NCBI RefSeq assembly: GCF_004770475.1
Contig: NZ_RQHK01000002.1
Span: 846,001-910,000, forward strand
DNA: 64,000 nt
Direction of reading: 5' to 3'
Source: Leptospira mtsangambouensis
Lineage (GTDB): Bacteria > Spirochaetota > Leptospiria > Leptospirales > Leptospiraceae
Positions 27,523-36,207 of the stretch are shown one piece after another (position 1 is the first letter of the stretch; each line of letters starts with the position of its first letter). Under the pieces are notes generated by a model that did not search any database, was not told the origin of the DNA, and was given only the letters and a program-made list of their open reading frames with translations. The translations under genes and the position numbers were made by a program.

Positions 27523-27848
27523 TTAAGTTCCTCATTTGGTATTTTCCGATCTTTGGTCTGTTACGAGAACATGGTTCTGTAGTTTACAACTGAAAGAGTA
27601 TGACATAGGATTATTGAACGTTTGCAATAAAAAAAACATAAATGTGATAAAAAAGGTAAAAGTAAATTTGTAATTGGAATCATACTGATTCTAGAAATTT
27701 GCATATGAACACAGATGGGATTAGTTCAGGAGTATCTCAGTTAGCATCTGTTAACCTAATGGATCCTATCGATTTTTAGAGCAAACGACAAAAGCACAAA
27801 ACTACACGGAAGGATTCAATTTAAAAATAGAAGTGGCTTCGTATTATT
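27523..27848. other. divergent intergenic region
   Basis: About 325 bp between the monooxygenase start and the arsR operator array contain no gene I can support. The sequence is AT-rich with several short inverted repeats; promoters for the monooxygenase (minus strand) are expected near 27560-27650 but none is clear by eye. Confidence 0.45.
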
Positions 27849-27888
27849 TTAATTAAGTATTGACTTAATTAAGTGATTGCTTAATTAA
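27849..27888 (+). promoter_or_regulatory. three phased TTAATTAA boxes over the arsR promoter
   Basis: TTAATTAA occurs at 27849-27856, 27865-27872 and 27881-27888, each start exactly 16 bp after the previous one. The middle copy sits inside the 12-bp palindrome ACTTAATTAAGT (27863-27874). A TTGACT -35 candidate at 27860-27865 lies between the first two boxes, and the ATG of the ArsR gene is 7 bp after the last. This is likely the operator of the autoregulated ArsR repressor. Confidence 0.7.
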
Positions 27889-27894
27889 TACATT

Positions 27895-28224
27895 ATGAAT
27901 GCTTTTGCAGTGTTGGCAGATGAGACAAGAAGGGATATTGTGCGACTCGTAGCTAAAAATGGAGAGCTCACTTCCACAGAAATTAGTCAAAATTTTCAAA
28001 TGAGTCCTCCTGCTGTCTCACAACATCTAAAATTACTCAAAGAAGCAAAAATCCTACATGTGAAAAAAGAAGCACAGAAACGTATTTATAGCCTGAACCA
28101 ACAAGGAATGAAGGAAATGGAAGATTGGATGATCGAAATAAAGAACCTCTGGGTGAAACGTTTGGATAAATTGGATCGTTATGTCATGAAATTAAAAATG
28201 GAGAGATCAAATGATAAAAAATAA
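27895..28224 (+). CDS. ArsR-family transcriptional regulator
   Basis: The 109-residue winged-helix regulator shows [28 protein letters not shown], the recognition helix [18 protein letters not shown] (about 42-59) and the wing [12 protein letters not shown]. No metal-binding CxC or histidine cluster is evident, so it is more like the regulators paired with SRPBCC (AHSA1-type) proteins than a metal sensor. It starts at ATG 27895 directly after the TTAATTAA array and overlaps the next gene by 14 bp. Autoregulation is inferred from the operator array. Confidence 0.93.
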   Translation: MNAFAVLADETRRDIVRLVAKNGELTSTEISQNFQMSPPAVSQHLKLLKEAKILHVKKEAQKRIYSLNQQGMKEMEDWMIEIKNLWVKRLDKLDRYVMKLKMERSNDKK

Positions 28225-28693
28225 TTTAGAAACAGTCGTTGAAGAAAACAAAGTTACGTATAAAAAATATTTCGATGTTCCAGTGGATCTTCTTTTTGAA
28301 GTTTGGTCGAGCCCCGAACACCTAACAGAATGGTGGGGTCCCGATGGATTTACGTTAACAATCAAAAGTTTAGATTTTTCCAATGGTGGGATTTGGGAGT
28401 TTATTATGCATGGCCCAGATGGTCATGATTATAAAAACAAAATCCAGTTTATTGAAATCAAAAAACCGAATCTCATATCTTATAAACATATTGGTGATGG
28501 AGAGGGAGACGAAGATGTAAACTTCCAATCAAAGATTATTTTAGAAACTAGTGGAAATGGAACGAATCTTCTTATGGAACAAATTTTTTCAAGTAAAGAA
28601 GAACTCGAACGAGTGAATCAAAAATACGGTGCTATCGAAGGTGGGAAACAACATGTGGGCAACTTGGCAAATTATTTGGATAAAATAAAGTAG
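28211..28693 (+). CDS. SRPBCC (AHSA1-like) domain protein
   Basis: The 160-residue cytosolic protein has the START/SRPBCC ligand-cavity pattern [27 protein letters not shown] near residues 23-50 and [16 protein letters not shown]. It also has the C-terminal helix region around [17 protein letters not shown], which is typical of AHSA1-like proteins found beside ArsR regulators. Such proteins probably bind a hydrophobic ligand; no enzyme activity can be inferred. It overlaps arsR by 14 bp, so the pair is translationally coupled. Confidence 0.9.
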   Translation: MIKNNLETVVEENKVTYKKYFDVPVDLLFEVWSSPEHLTEWWGPDGFTLTIKSLDFSNGGIWEFIMHGPDGHDYKNKIQFIEIKKPNLISYKHIGDGEGDEDVNFQSKIILETSGNGTNLLMEQIFSSKEELERVNQKYGAIEGGKQHVGNLANYLDKIK

Positions 28694-28705
28694 GGGGACT
28701 GTTCC

Positions 28706-29296
28706 ATGAAAATAAATCTTTCAACTATGTTGATTCTTAATCTCTTTATTTTAGTTTTCAATGGATGCCATTCCCTAAAGGTTTCCGATGATTCGATAGA
28801 TCAAAATGTTTTTGTTATCAATCGAACCTTTAAAGCAAGTTCGAAATTGGTTTTTGAAGCCTGGGTGAATCCGGATCGATTTACGAAATGGTTGGGGCCT
28901 AAAGGTGCTTCCATGTATTTTATTAAGGCCGATGTAAAAGAAGGTAGAACTTCTCTTTGGTCTATGACTACTGCCGATGGAAAAACGAAGTTCGGTACCC
29001 TACATTATAAAATCATCAATTCCAGTGATCTAATTGTATATACCCAAAATTTTTCGGACATATCAGGAAATTTAGTCAAAGCACCCTTTTCTCAAGCCTA
29101 TCCTGACAAACTCCTAACTACCGTTCATTTTTCTCCTGATGGATCCAATAGTACGAAAGTTTCTGTTCGATGGGAAATTTTCGGAAATGCTACCGATGCA
29201 GAAAGACAAACCTTTCAAAGTTTGAAACCAGTAATGCAAATTGGTTGGTCTGATTCCTTCGACAAACTAGATTCTATCTTATTAGAAGGGAAATAA
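28706..29296 (+). CDS. SRPBCC-domain lipoprotein
   Basis: A second SRPBCC protein, 196 residues, but with an N-terminal lipoprotein signal (MKINLSTMLILNLFILVFNGC) and lipobox FNGC, cysteine at residue 21. The domain is recognisable in FKASSKLVFEAWVNPDRFTKWLGPKG and in the C-terminal TDAERQTFQSLKPVMQIGWSDSFDKL. It follows the cytosolic paralogue after 12 bp and has GGGGGACT upstream of ATG 28706. A cytosolic and a membrane-anchored copy of the same fold in one operon is unusual. Shared ligand handling across the envelope is inference. Confidence 0.88.
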   Translation: MKINLSTMLILNLFILVFNGCHSLKVSDDSIDQNVFVINRTFKASSKLVFEAWVNPDRFTKWLGPKGASMYFIKADVKEGRTSLWSMTTADGKTKFGTLHYKIINSSDLIVYTQNFSDISGNLVKAPFSQAYPDKLLTTVHFSPDGSNSTKVSVRWEIFGNATDAERQTFQSLKPVMQIGWSDSFDKLDSILLEGK

Positions 29297-29509
29297 ATTC
29301 GATTGTTTGAGAGCCCCTGGGATGGTAAAGGCAAACTAGGTTTTATGTAACGGATTCGATATTCAACTTCCCATAATTAGTATTATGTCGCATTAGGGGT
29401 GATGGGTTTTTGAGTGTACTCGTACATCCTTTACAGTTTTGTTTCTATACATACTTTACAAAAAGGATCATAGAAATCCTGATCCAGACGGTAATGAGGA
29501 TGGCATTGT

Positions 29510-31096
29510 TTAAATACGTTTTGGGGTTCTTAGAAATTTTTGTTTGTTCGTTGAAACTCTTCCTATCTTACTTTGAGTGTTTAGATCTTCGGTGATTTTC
29601 ACTGGGTTTAATTGTCCAAGACGACGTGCATATGCGTAGTGAGGATTTTTGTTGAGAATAGATTCTAGTAATGGGGTTAAAATATCGATGTCAGAAGTGT
29701 TTATTGGTATGAGTGTCACCAGCTCATAAAAAGCTACTTTTTCCGTAAGGTTCCCCCGCAAAAAACAATGACCTTCTAAAAAACTAAAGTCAGAAAATAT
29801 TTTTTTCATTTCGTTTTGGAGGAAATGTTCATTTAATTTTTCTCCAACTAAATCGGAGATATCATCTTTTCTTCCAAGGAAACGTAATTCCGGAACTTGA
29901 CCCATATGAGATATGACTTGAAATCGATCACCTAAACGATAACGGTAGAAACCACCTCCCGTAGTCATCACCACTTCGTATTCCATTCCCACCTGAAGTT
30001 CCTCTGGTAAATGAATGCTTCCTTTAGAATCCATAAATTCAAAAAAATGCGAAGTATATGCTAATAAATTTTTAGGGGTTTGAGAGTCGGTGTAAAATGG
30101 AACAGTGATAGCTCCTTCCGTAGCAAATACAGATTTAGATTCATAACTAATGTGAGGAAGAATTTTTTTCAATTGTAAGGATGATGACTCGGCAAATGAA
30201 TCGGTCCATAAACTAATTCTCTTTAGACTCGGCCAAATATTCTCCCAAGGAGGATCAGATAAGAGGAATTTTTTTAGTTCGTTTCCTCGTTTTGGATCCT
30301 TGATTGTTAAGGAAGAAATTCTTTTTTCCCAATTTGTTTTCAGTGGCTCAGATATGGTTCCTTTCTCCAAGTCTTCTATCAATTTATTTTTATCTTTCTT
30401 TATTCTTTCGAGTATGGAGATGAAAAAACTGGGGTGCCAAATAGAAATAAAAGAAATATTTTTTGCCGCTAATAATCTTAAACAGGTTACATACATAACG
30501 TAGTTTGTATCAGGAATCTGGCTCAACCATTCCGGAACAATGAGTAATGATTTTGCAAAAAGACGTTCTAAGGGTTTTAAATAATCTCCATCCTTATCAA
30601 AGCCGACAGTTATTTTTTTATCTTTCCTTTCTGGAAAACCAGATGGAGAAACCGAAAAATAAAATTGGCCATTTTTGGTTTCCGGAAATTTTTGAAATAA
30701 TCCATAAATCCAAATACTAATTGCATTTGAATATTCCTTTGACAATTTTTCAGTAAAAGGAATGAATTTGTTTTTTCCCGAACTGCCGCTACTTAAACCC
30801 ATTCTTTTTATTTTTGACTGAGTTAATACATCTGGCTCTCCCTCTAAAATAGAGTCTAAAAATTCTTCATAATCATTGTATTCGGAAATTGGAATTCTTT
30901 TTTGAAATTCTTCAATCTCCCAATGGGAGCGAATAGAGTGTTTTTTCCCAAATTTTGTATTTTCTGCTAAGTTTAAAATTTTTTTCAAATTTTCTTTTTG
31001 TACATTTGAAAGATTGTTTTGGTTTTTGAGAAAATATTGGTAAGGAGCGAAACAACTTAGTTTCCAAATATTCGAAATAATATTACGGGTGTTCAT
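29510..31096 (-). CDS. GH3-family acyl-adenylate/amide-forming ligase
   Basis: GH3 proteins, first known from plants, adenylate carboxylic acids and usually join them to amino acids. The 528-residue product shows the family pattern FGKKHSIRSHWEIEEFQKRIPISEYNDYEEF near the N-terminus. The phosphate-binding loop KRMGLSSGSSGKNKFIPFT lies near residues 97-115, and VVMTTGGGFYRYRLGDRFQV and FLGRKDDISDLVGEKLNE near 385-425. These correspond to ATP-binding and C-terminal swivel regions of ANL-like enzymes. It is the last gene of the overlapping operon and starts 14 bp inside its neighbour. Its substrate is unknown; the neighbours suggest an acyl or modified lipid acid. Confidence 0.9.
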   Translation of the reverse strand: MNTRNIISNIWKLSCFAPYQYFLKNQNNLSNVQKENLKKILNLAENTKFGKKHSIRSHWEIEEFQKRIPISEYNDYEEFLDSILEGEPDVLTQSKIKRMGLSSGSSGKNKFIPFTEKLSKEYSNAISIWIYGLFQKFPETKNGQFYFSVSPSGFPERKDKKITVGFDKDGDYLKPLERLFAKSLLIVPEWLSQIPDTNYVMYVTCLRLLAAKNISFISIWHPSFFISILERIKKDKNKLIEDLEKGTISEPLKTNWEKRISSLTIKDPKRGNELKKFLLSDPPWENIWPSLKRISLWTDSFAESSSLQLKKILPHISYESKSVFATEGAITVPFYTDSQTPKNLLAYTSHFFEFMDSKGSIHLPEELQVGMEYEVVMTTGGGFYRYRLGDRFQVISHMGQVPELRFLGRKDDISDLVGEKLNEHFLQNEMKKIFSDFSFLEGHCFLRGNLTEKVAFYELVTLIPINTSDIDILTPLLESILNKNPHYAYARRLGQLNPVKITEDLNTQSKIGRVSTNKQKFLRTPKRI

Positions 31097-31814
31097 TGTT
31101 TGAAGTTAAGTATCTATAAATGAATGGAAGAATATTGTCTTTAGAGAATTTCGCAATACAAACAAGTTCTTCACCTAAAACATAGTTGGGATTTGCTGAT
31201 GCAAAGAATTTGATATAGGGATCTTTTGAGTTTTCTATGGCTTTCTTGTCCGATTCAATTTCTATTATGGTTTGGATATTTGTTTTTCTTTTTAAAATCC
31301 CTTTCGTTGGATCAAAATCGTCTCCGAAGTTTTGGATAGAAATTAAATTTCTTAAGAGTTTTAGGTCTTCGTAGCTTCCCTCCGGTTTAGGGAAAAAATC
31401 TTTAAAAAAAACGGAAAGGTATCGGTATGTGCGAAAACCTTTTGAAGTTAATAACCAATACAATGGATACTTCCCTTCAGAAACTTTTAACATAAACTTG
31501 CCCCAGTATATGGGAATCGCTAAACTTCCTCGGAATTCTTTGGCAAGTACTGTATCGCCAGAATAAGCAATTTGTATTGTTTGGTTATCTAACTCCATTG
31601 TATTGATCTTTAGGCTAGTAAATCCTTCGATAGATTGGTCATTGTAAAATAGCAATATTTTTGTTTTTTCTTTTAAATCGGCTTGGAAGTAAAATAAATT
31701 CATGCCCGTATAATTTTTAACCATTAAATCATACATTTGGTTGATTTGAGATTCTGAAAGATCTGTTGGTTCTACAATTTCACAATTTAAATTTAAAGAA
31801 GACCTGCTTCCCAT
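31083..31814 (-). CDS. GNAT-like acyltransferase-fold protein (first copy)
   Basis: The 243-residue protein is not confidently named. It has a GNAT-like order: an N-terminal strand/helix with DLMVKNYTGMNLFYFQADLKEKT, then IQIAYSGDTVLAKEFRGSLAIPIYW, where EFRGSLAI resembles the acetyl-CoA pyrophosphate loop (motif A), then KYPLYWLLTSKGFRTYRYLSVFF. No signal peptide is present. It starts at ATG 31814 inside the previous gene (22-bp overlap) and overlaps the GH3 gene by 14 bp. An acyltransferase role in the pathway is inferred from fold and context. Confidence 0.6.
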   Translation of the reverse strand: MGSRSSLNLNCEIVEPTDLSESQINQMYDLMVKNYTGMNLFYFQADLKEKTKILLFYNDQSIEGFTSLKINTMELDNQTIQIAYSGDTVLAKEFRGSLAIPIYWGKFMLKVSEGKYPLYWLLTSKGFRTYRYLSVFFKDFFPKPEGSYEDLKLLRNLISIQNFGDDFDPTKGILKRKTNIQTIIEIESDKKAIENSKDPYIKFFASANPNYVLGEELVCIAKFSKDNILPFIYRYLTSNNEHP

Positions 31815-32869
31815 TCGCTAAATCCTTTCTGTAGAGAATTTGAAATTGGTGACTTTGCCTCCCAATTCACTAGATACCCGTGGCTTTGTATTTTCCATGC
31901 AGGTATTTGGTTTGTAGTGTCATACCAAGGATCGTTTTTTGCAAGCGTATAACATAGGTATGTGTTTGGAAATTCTTCTTTCGTTTTTTCCAATATCTTA
32001 TTTAGAATTGAATTTAAGTATTTTGTTTGGCTTTGTTTTATTTTCAGTTGGGTTAAAAATACGTATGATAGTTCAGCTCTCACTTCTGGTAGCGAAGGTA
32101 ATCTCCTAATTTTAGCCCAACAATTATAAAAAAAACGTAGAACTTTCCAGTAATCATTGTATTTCAAAATTTTCCAACGTTTCCAAGCTGATTGATCCCA
32201 AAGGGAAAAAACGGCTATCAATTCATGGTTTGTGTATATGGAAAACTTCCGAACGTTTAACTGTTTTTCAATAAAATTTGGAACCACAAGAGAGAGAAAG
32301 CTATGATTCCTGTGGGACTGGTTTAGATAAGTTTCAACTATTGAATTTGAAAATATTTGAATTTGCAAATTTTTCATTTCTTTTGAAACAGTTGGATTCC
32401 ATATAAATGTGGTTAAGTGGTCGATAAAGTGGTAATTGGGTAGTCCTGCACGCGCTGAGGTAAGGATTTTTAGTGCATTTTTGTTTTCTGATTGAATGGT
32501 TGTGAGGTAACCTCGACAAGTTTTTTGATTATGGAGTTCTTTTAGTTTTTTATAACCTTTTGCGAGTGCAATTCCCGATCGGAATTCTTTTAAAAGTCTA
32601 AGACCACTTAAAATACCCAACCGTTGTTTGGTTCCATTTAATATATAATTCAATTCCGTTCGATGTCCAATACCTACGATTTTACCTGAGTGAGAATCTC
32701 TACCAATTATGATGTCGGGATTGAATCCTTCCTTTAATAAAGATTCGAAGTAGGATGGTGAACGATCTAAGGCGAGTTTGAATCCTCCTTCTGATGGAAA
32801 TTGTGAACTGAAACTGACAAGTTCTTCATCTTCTTTTTTATTTGCACTATGAATTTTTACTGAATGCAA
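31793..32869 (-). CDS. GNAT-family N-acyltransferase-like protein (second copy)
   Basis: The 358-residue protein begins with TTG at 32869. A GNAT domain is suggested in the first 170 residues: FNPDIIIGRDSHSGKIVGIGHR (strand 4-type), then LGILSGLRLLKEFRSGIALAKGYKKLKEL, whose spacing resembles the CoA-binding motif A, and GYLTTIQSENKNALKILTSARAGLPNYH, matching the typical end helix. The C-terminal half could be a second acyltransferase-like domain. It overlaps the radical SAM gene by 23 bp and the next gene by 22 bp. The substrate is unknown. Confidence 0.65.
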   Translation of the reverse strand: MHSVKIHSANKKEDEELVSFSSQFPSEGGFKLALDRSPSYFESLLKEGFNPDIIIGRDSHSGKIVGIGHRTELNYILNGTKQRLGILSGLRLLKEFRSGIALAKGYKKLKELHNQKTCRGYLTTIQSENKNALKILTSARAGLPNYHFIDHLTTFIWNPTVSKEMKNLQIQIFSNSIVETYLNQSHRNHSFLSLVVPNFIEKQLNVRKFSIYTNHELIAVFSLWDQSAWKRWKILKYNDYWKVLRFFYNCWAKIRRLPSLPEVRAELSYVFLTQLKIKQSQTKYLNSILNKILEKTKEEFPNTYLCYTLAKNDPWYDTTNQIPAWKIQSHGYLVNWEAKSPISNSLQKGFSEWEAGLL

Positions 32870-34229
32870 GTGCGGTATCCTTTACTTTTAAGAGCTCACC
32901 CTTAAAGGTGAGGTCGCCGAGTGGATATAAGTCTCTGAGTGCGGCTTCTTTTCTCAATAGTAAGTTGATAAATAAATAAGCTTGTAACATAAAAAAACTA
33001 CCAGAATTGGTTTTAGAAAACATCCGTTTCCAAATTGATGTGTAGGAATAAAAAGATTTTCTGGCTTTTACACATTCTAATTGGATGGTTTCCGGATTTA
33101 GTTCCGTACGAAAGGGAACTTGTCCGTATTTGTATTCGTCTGCTAACCACCATTTGGGATAAATGAGTTTACCCTCTTCTTCCAGTCTTTTGTATAAAGG
33201 AGTACCAGGAAATGGAGTCAAATGATTGAATGCCGCCATAAAAATTTTATGTTTTATACAAAATGACACTGCTTCTTGGAAAGAATCCATTGTATCGTTT
33301 TCATAACCAAAAATAAAAGTAGCATAAAGTCTAATTCCGAATGCATTCATTTTAGAAACAGCTGCTTCGATCCCTCCTTTAGTTACGTTAAATGATTTGT
33401 TCATTTTTAATAGATTATCTTTGTTTAAAGATTCAAAACCGATTAGAACACCTTGGCAACCGCTCTCTTTAAGAAGTTGGAGCATTTCATCATCATGTGT
33501 CATTGTAATGGCGGCTTGACTAACCCATCGAATTTTTAATGGTATGAGGGCTCTGTAAAATTCCTTAGCTTGTTTGGGATGAGAGACAATATTATCGTCT
33601 ACGAAAAAAATTAACTTACGTTTATCGGAAATACTTTTGATTTCATCTAAAATGGTTTCTATTTCTTTTCTATTTTGTGTAGAATCAAAATAGGTTTGAA
33701 TCACGCAAAAGTCGCATTTAAACGTGCAACCTCGCGCAGCTTCCACTAAACCTATAGGCAAATATCGTTTTCCTTTTAAGATTGACCGGTCGGGTATTAT
33801 TTTTGTTATATCGGGACGTTTTTCTGATTTGTAGAATCGTTTGAGTTGGCCAGATTCAAAATCAGAAATTAAGTTTTTCCATATAGCTTCGGCTTCACCA
33901 ACTACTACAGCTTCCGCATATTCTGACACTTCCTCTGGAACTAAGGTTGCATGAAAACCACCCATAACCACAGGGATATTTCTTCTTCTGTATTCTGTCG
34001 CGATTTGGTAGGCTCGTTTTGCCGTGTATGTTTCAATGCTAATTGCGACTAGATCAGTTGGTTCATCGAAGGGTATTTTTTCCATTCGATCATCATAAAA
34101 TTTGATATCTATGTGTTTGGGAGTTAAACCTGCCAAATGGGCGGCAGGTAATGACTCCATCTGCCAGCCTTTGATGTATTTTTTCCCCGGAATTCGCCCA
34201 ATACAAGGATGTATGATGGTTAATCTCAA
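32847..34229 (-). CDS. B12-binding radical SAM protein (second of pair)
   Basis: Radical SAM enzymes with a cobalamin-binding domain catalyse methylations or rearrangements at unactivated carbons. The 460-residue product has a Rossmann-like B12-binding region (IPVVMGGFHATLVPEE, about 85-105) and the iron-sulfur motif RGCTFKCDFC, a CxxxCxxC cluster, near residue 177. The TIM-barrel continues with LIFFVDDNIV and GCQGVLIGFESLN, and ends with LTPFPGTPLYKRLEEEGKL. TTG 34229 is chosen because GGAGGG lies six bases upstream; TTG and the upstream TGA overlap as TTGA. It shares the operon and architecture with the gene upstream, suggesting two successive radical steps. Confidence 0.93.
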   Translation of the reverse strand: MRLTIIHPCIGRIPGKKYIKGWQMESLPAAHLAGLTPKHIDIKFYDDRMEKIPFDEPTDLVAISIETYTAKRAYQIATEYRRRNIPVVMGGFHATLVPEEVSEYAEAVVVGEAEAIWKNLISDFESGQLKRFYKSEKRPDITKIIPDRSILKGKRYLPIGLVEAARGCTFKCDFCVIQTYFDSTQNRKEIETILDEIKSISDKRKLIFFVDDNIVSHPKQAKEFYRALIPLKIRWVSQAAITMTHDDEMLQLLKESGCQGVLIGFESLNKDNLLKMNKSFNVTKGGIEAAVSKMNAFGIRLYATFIFGYENDTMDSFQEAVSFCIKHKIFMAAFNHLTPFPGTPLYKRLEEEGKLIYPKWWLADEYKYGQVPFRTELNPETIQLECVKARKSFYSYTSIWKRMFSKTNSGSFFMLQAYLFINLLLRKEAALRDLYPLGDLTFKGELLKVKDTALAFSKNS

Positions 34230-35566
34230 ACTAACCCTCCACGACAAGTATAAAAACGGGAGAGGTTGTGCGCATAATATCTGTAAGCTGTATTAGCTGC
34301 AAGGACAATGGGAAAAATACTAGTAAAATTTCCTAAAACTCTTTTTCCAATTCCTTTAAAAGAATAAACTTCCTTCCAAACTCTTTCATGACCTAACTGT
34401 AATTCTTCAGGACTCATTTTTTTTGGTTGAAACACTACATGTTGGCCATCATACCTACTCCAGTCTTTACTTAAAATACGGTTATCGTTTTCTAAGCGGT
34501 TGAATAAAGCGGTGCCAGGAAAGGGAGTTAAAATTGAGAATCTAGGTAATCCAATTTGATTTTCGATGACAAAATCTCGGACTGCGTTAAAAGTTTCAAT
34601 ACTATCATCGTCATTTCCAAATACAAAAGTTCCATTGATAATGATCCCTGCATTCCTTAACTTGCGAATCAGATCTGAATAACCATCAGGATTGTTAAAA
34701 GTTTTTTTGGTGGTTTTTAACGTAGCTTTCGAAATACTTTCAAAACCAATGAGAAGTCCCTTACATCCACTTCTAATCAAAAGATCAAACAATTCTTCAT
34801 CTCTACCGATGAGAGTTGTTGATAATCCAACCCAATAAATTTTTAAAGGGATTAACGCTCTGAATAATTCTTTTGCATAATCTTTATCTGCAATTAAATT
34901 TAAATCATAGAATAATACCTGTTTTGTTTTCCTTTGTTTGATATCTTCTATTATATGTTCAATGGGTTTCTGGTATGGTTTTCTTCCCCATGCAACAGGC
35001 ACTACGCAAAACTCACAACTGTGAATGCAGCCTCTAGTGGCTTCGAATGTATTTAGTGTTTTATAACTTTTTTGATCTAATAGATCTCTTCTTGGAAAAG
35101 GTAGGTTTTCTTTTTTTTCTAAAGAGAAGGAATGAGACATTGTGTAATGTTTTTTTAATTTTAAGTTTTGAAAATCTCTCAAAAGTTCTGGCCATGATTC
35201 TTCTGCATAACCCGTTACAATCGAATCAGCATGTCTTTTGGCTTCCTCAGGAAGTAACGTGACATGGGGCCCGCCTAAAATGACTGTTTTTCCTTCTTGT
35301 CTAAATTTAGCGGCTAATTCATAACTTCTAGGTGCACTTCCCGTAATAACAGTCATACCCACCAAATCTGCTTCGATATTTAAAGGAAGGTCTTCAATCC
35401 CCTCATCATATATTTTTACCTCGGCTCCCATAGACTTAGGAACCAAAGCTGCTAGCGTAGTTAAGGTAAGCGGTGCCGCACGTAGGTCTTTGCGAAAAAT
35501 ACCGGTTTTATGCCGGTAGAGAGGACCCTTCGGTGAAATTAGGGCGATTTTTAAAGTTTGGGACAC
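34226..35566 (-). CDS. B12-binding radical SAM protein (first of pair)
   Basis: The 446-residue protein has an N-terminal cobalamin-binding-like domain (IKIYDEGIEDLPL is part of the fold; VILGGPHVTLLPEEAKRHAD is the second half), and the radical SAM motif TRGCIHSCEFC near residue 175. It then has VLFYDLNLIADKDYAKELFRA, GCKGLLIGFES and TPFPGTALFNRLE. The classical DxHxxG base-off motif is not evident, as in many class B members. GTG 35566 is favoured because AAGGA lies upstream and it starts 4 bp after the preceding stop. The closest type by look is the HpnJ-like methyltransferase-type group, but specificity cannot be assigned. Confidence 0.93.
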   Translation of the reverse strand: MSQTLKIALISPKGPLYRHKTGIFRKDLRAAPLTLTTLAALVPKSMGAEVKIYDEGIEDLPLNIEADLVGMTVITGSAPRSYELAAKFRQEGKTVILGGPHVTLLPEEAKRHADSIVTGYAEESWPELLRDFQNLKLKKHYTMSHSFSLEKKENLPFPRRDLLDQKSYKTLNTFEATRGCIHSCEFCVVPVAWGRKPYQKPIEHIIEDIKQRKTKQVLFYDLNLIADKDYAKELFRALIPLKIYWVGLSTTLIGRDEELFDLLIRSGCKGLLIGFESISKATLKTTKKTFNNPDGYSDLIRKLRNAGIIINGTFVFGNDDDSIETFNAVRDFVIENQIGLPRFSILTPFPGTALFNRLENDNRILSKDWSRYDGQHVVFQPKKMSPEELQLGHERVWKEVYSFKGIGKRVLGNFTSIFPIVLAANTAYRYYAHNLSRFYTCRGGLV

Positions 35567-35570
35567 AGGG

Positions 35571-36158
35571 TTATCCTTTTTTGAAAAAGAATTTCCCAGA
35601 ACCAATCCCTAAACCTAATCCAATGAGAAAGGTAATACAAGCAATCCAATACAAACTATTTTTAGCAGCCGTTAGGAGAGGGTTATCAAATAAATTCATG
35701 GAAACATGAGCCGAGGCAATTAGCCATTTTCCCTTTTCTTTCACCAAAGTGGCAGTCCATCTGCTTTTGGAATGGAAGGAAATCCCTTCTGTTAGCTCAA
35801 AATAATCATCTGATCCGCCAAAGGAAATTCCGACGGTTCCCCCTCCGTATAAAATGGTAAGTTCATCAACGTTAATATTTGTCCCGAACTTACTGACCAC
35901 TTTGTTTGGACCAGCTAACATTCTTTTTAAATAATTTGCGACACCCTCAGGTCCTCGGACGGCCTCCGCATTAGCGAAAGTCACTACGGCATTTGGGTGG
36001 ATGAAGGGTATAATTTTGGCAATATCTTTTTCTTTCATTGCCGATTCTAAATCAGTTTTAAATTTTCTCAATTCGCTATGTACGGGATCTTCTGCAAATA
36101 ATTGTGAGGAGATTGCGAAAATGATTGGAAAAAGAAGGAGAATTCTGAGAGATTTCAT
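35571..36158 (-). CDS. exported SnoaL/NTF2-like protein with C-terminal membrane helix
   Basis: The protein from ATG 36158 is 195 residues: a signal segment (SLRILLLFPIIFAISSQLFA), an NTF2-like (DUF4440/SnoaL) domain (LESAMKEKDIAKIIPFIHPNAVVTF, EGVANYLKRM, SRWTATLVKEKGKWLIASAHVSMN) and a C-terminal helix (LYWIACITFLIGLGLGIGSG) with a basic tail. NTF2-like folds bind small hydrophobic molecules or catalyse dehydration or isomerisation. The upstream ATGs at 36236 and 36182 are not preferred. It is the first gene of the six-gene operon and runs divergently from the desaturase. Its role is unknown. Confidence 0.8.
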   Translation of the reverse strand: MKSLRILLLFPIIFAISSQLFAEDPVHSELRKFKTDLESAMKEKDIAKIIPFIHPNAVVTFANAEAVRGPEGVANYLKRMLAGPNKVVSKFGTNINVDELTILYGGGTVGISFGGSDDYFELTEGISFHSKSRWTATLVKEKGKWLIASAHVSMNLFDNPLLTAAKNSLYWIACITFLIGLGLGIGSGKFFFKKG

Positions 36159-36207
36159 ACGGATTTTAGAGAGGATCATCATTAAAACATTTGTCAAGAT
36201 AAGAAAT

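Noticed and set aside
36170..36200. TTGACA on the minus strand as promoter of the radical SAM operon
   Set aside because: A TTGACA is present at 36192-36197 (minus strand), but no acceptable -10 element lies 16-18 bp downstream, so the promoter was not called.
36001..36207. N-terminal extension of the desaturase
   Set aside because: It lies antisense to the signal-peptide end of the NTF2-like gene and resembles no desaturase N-terminus.
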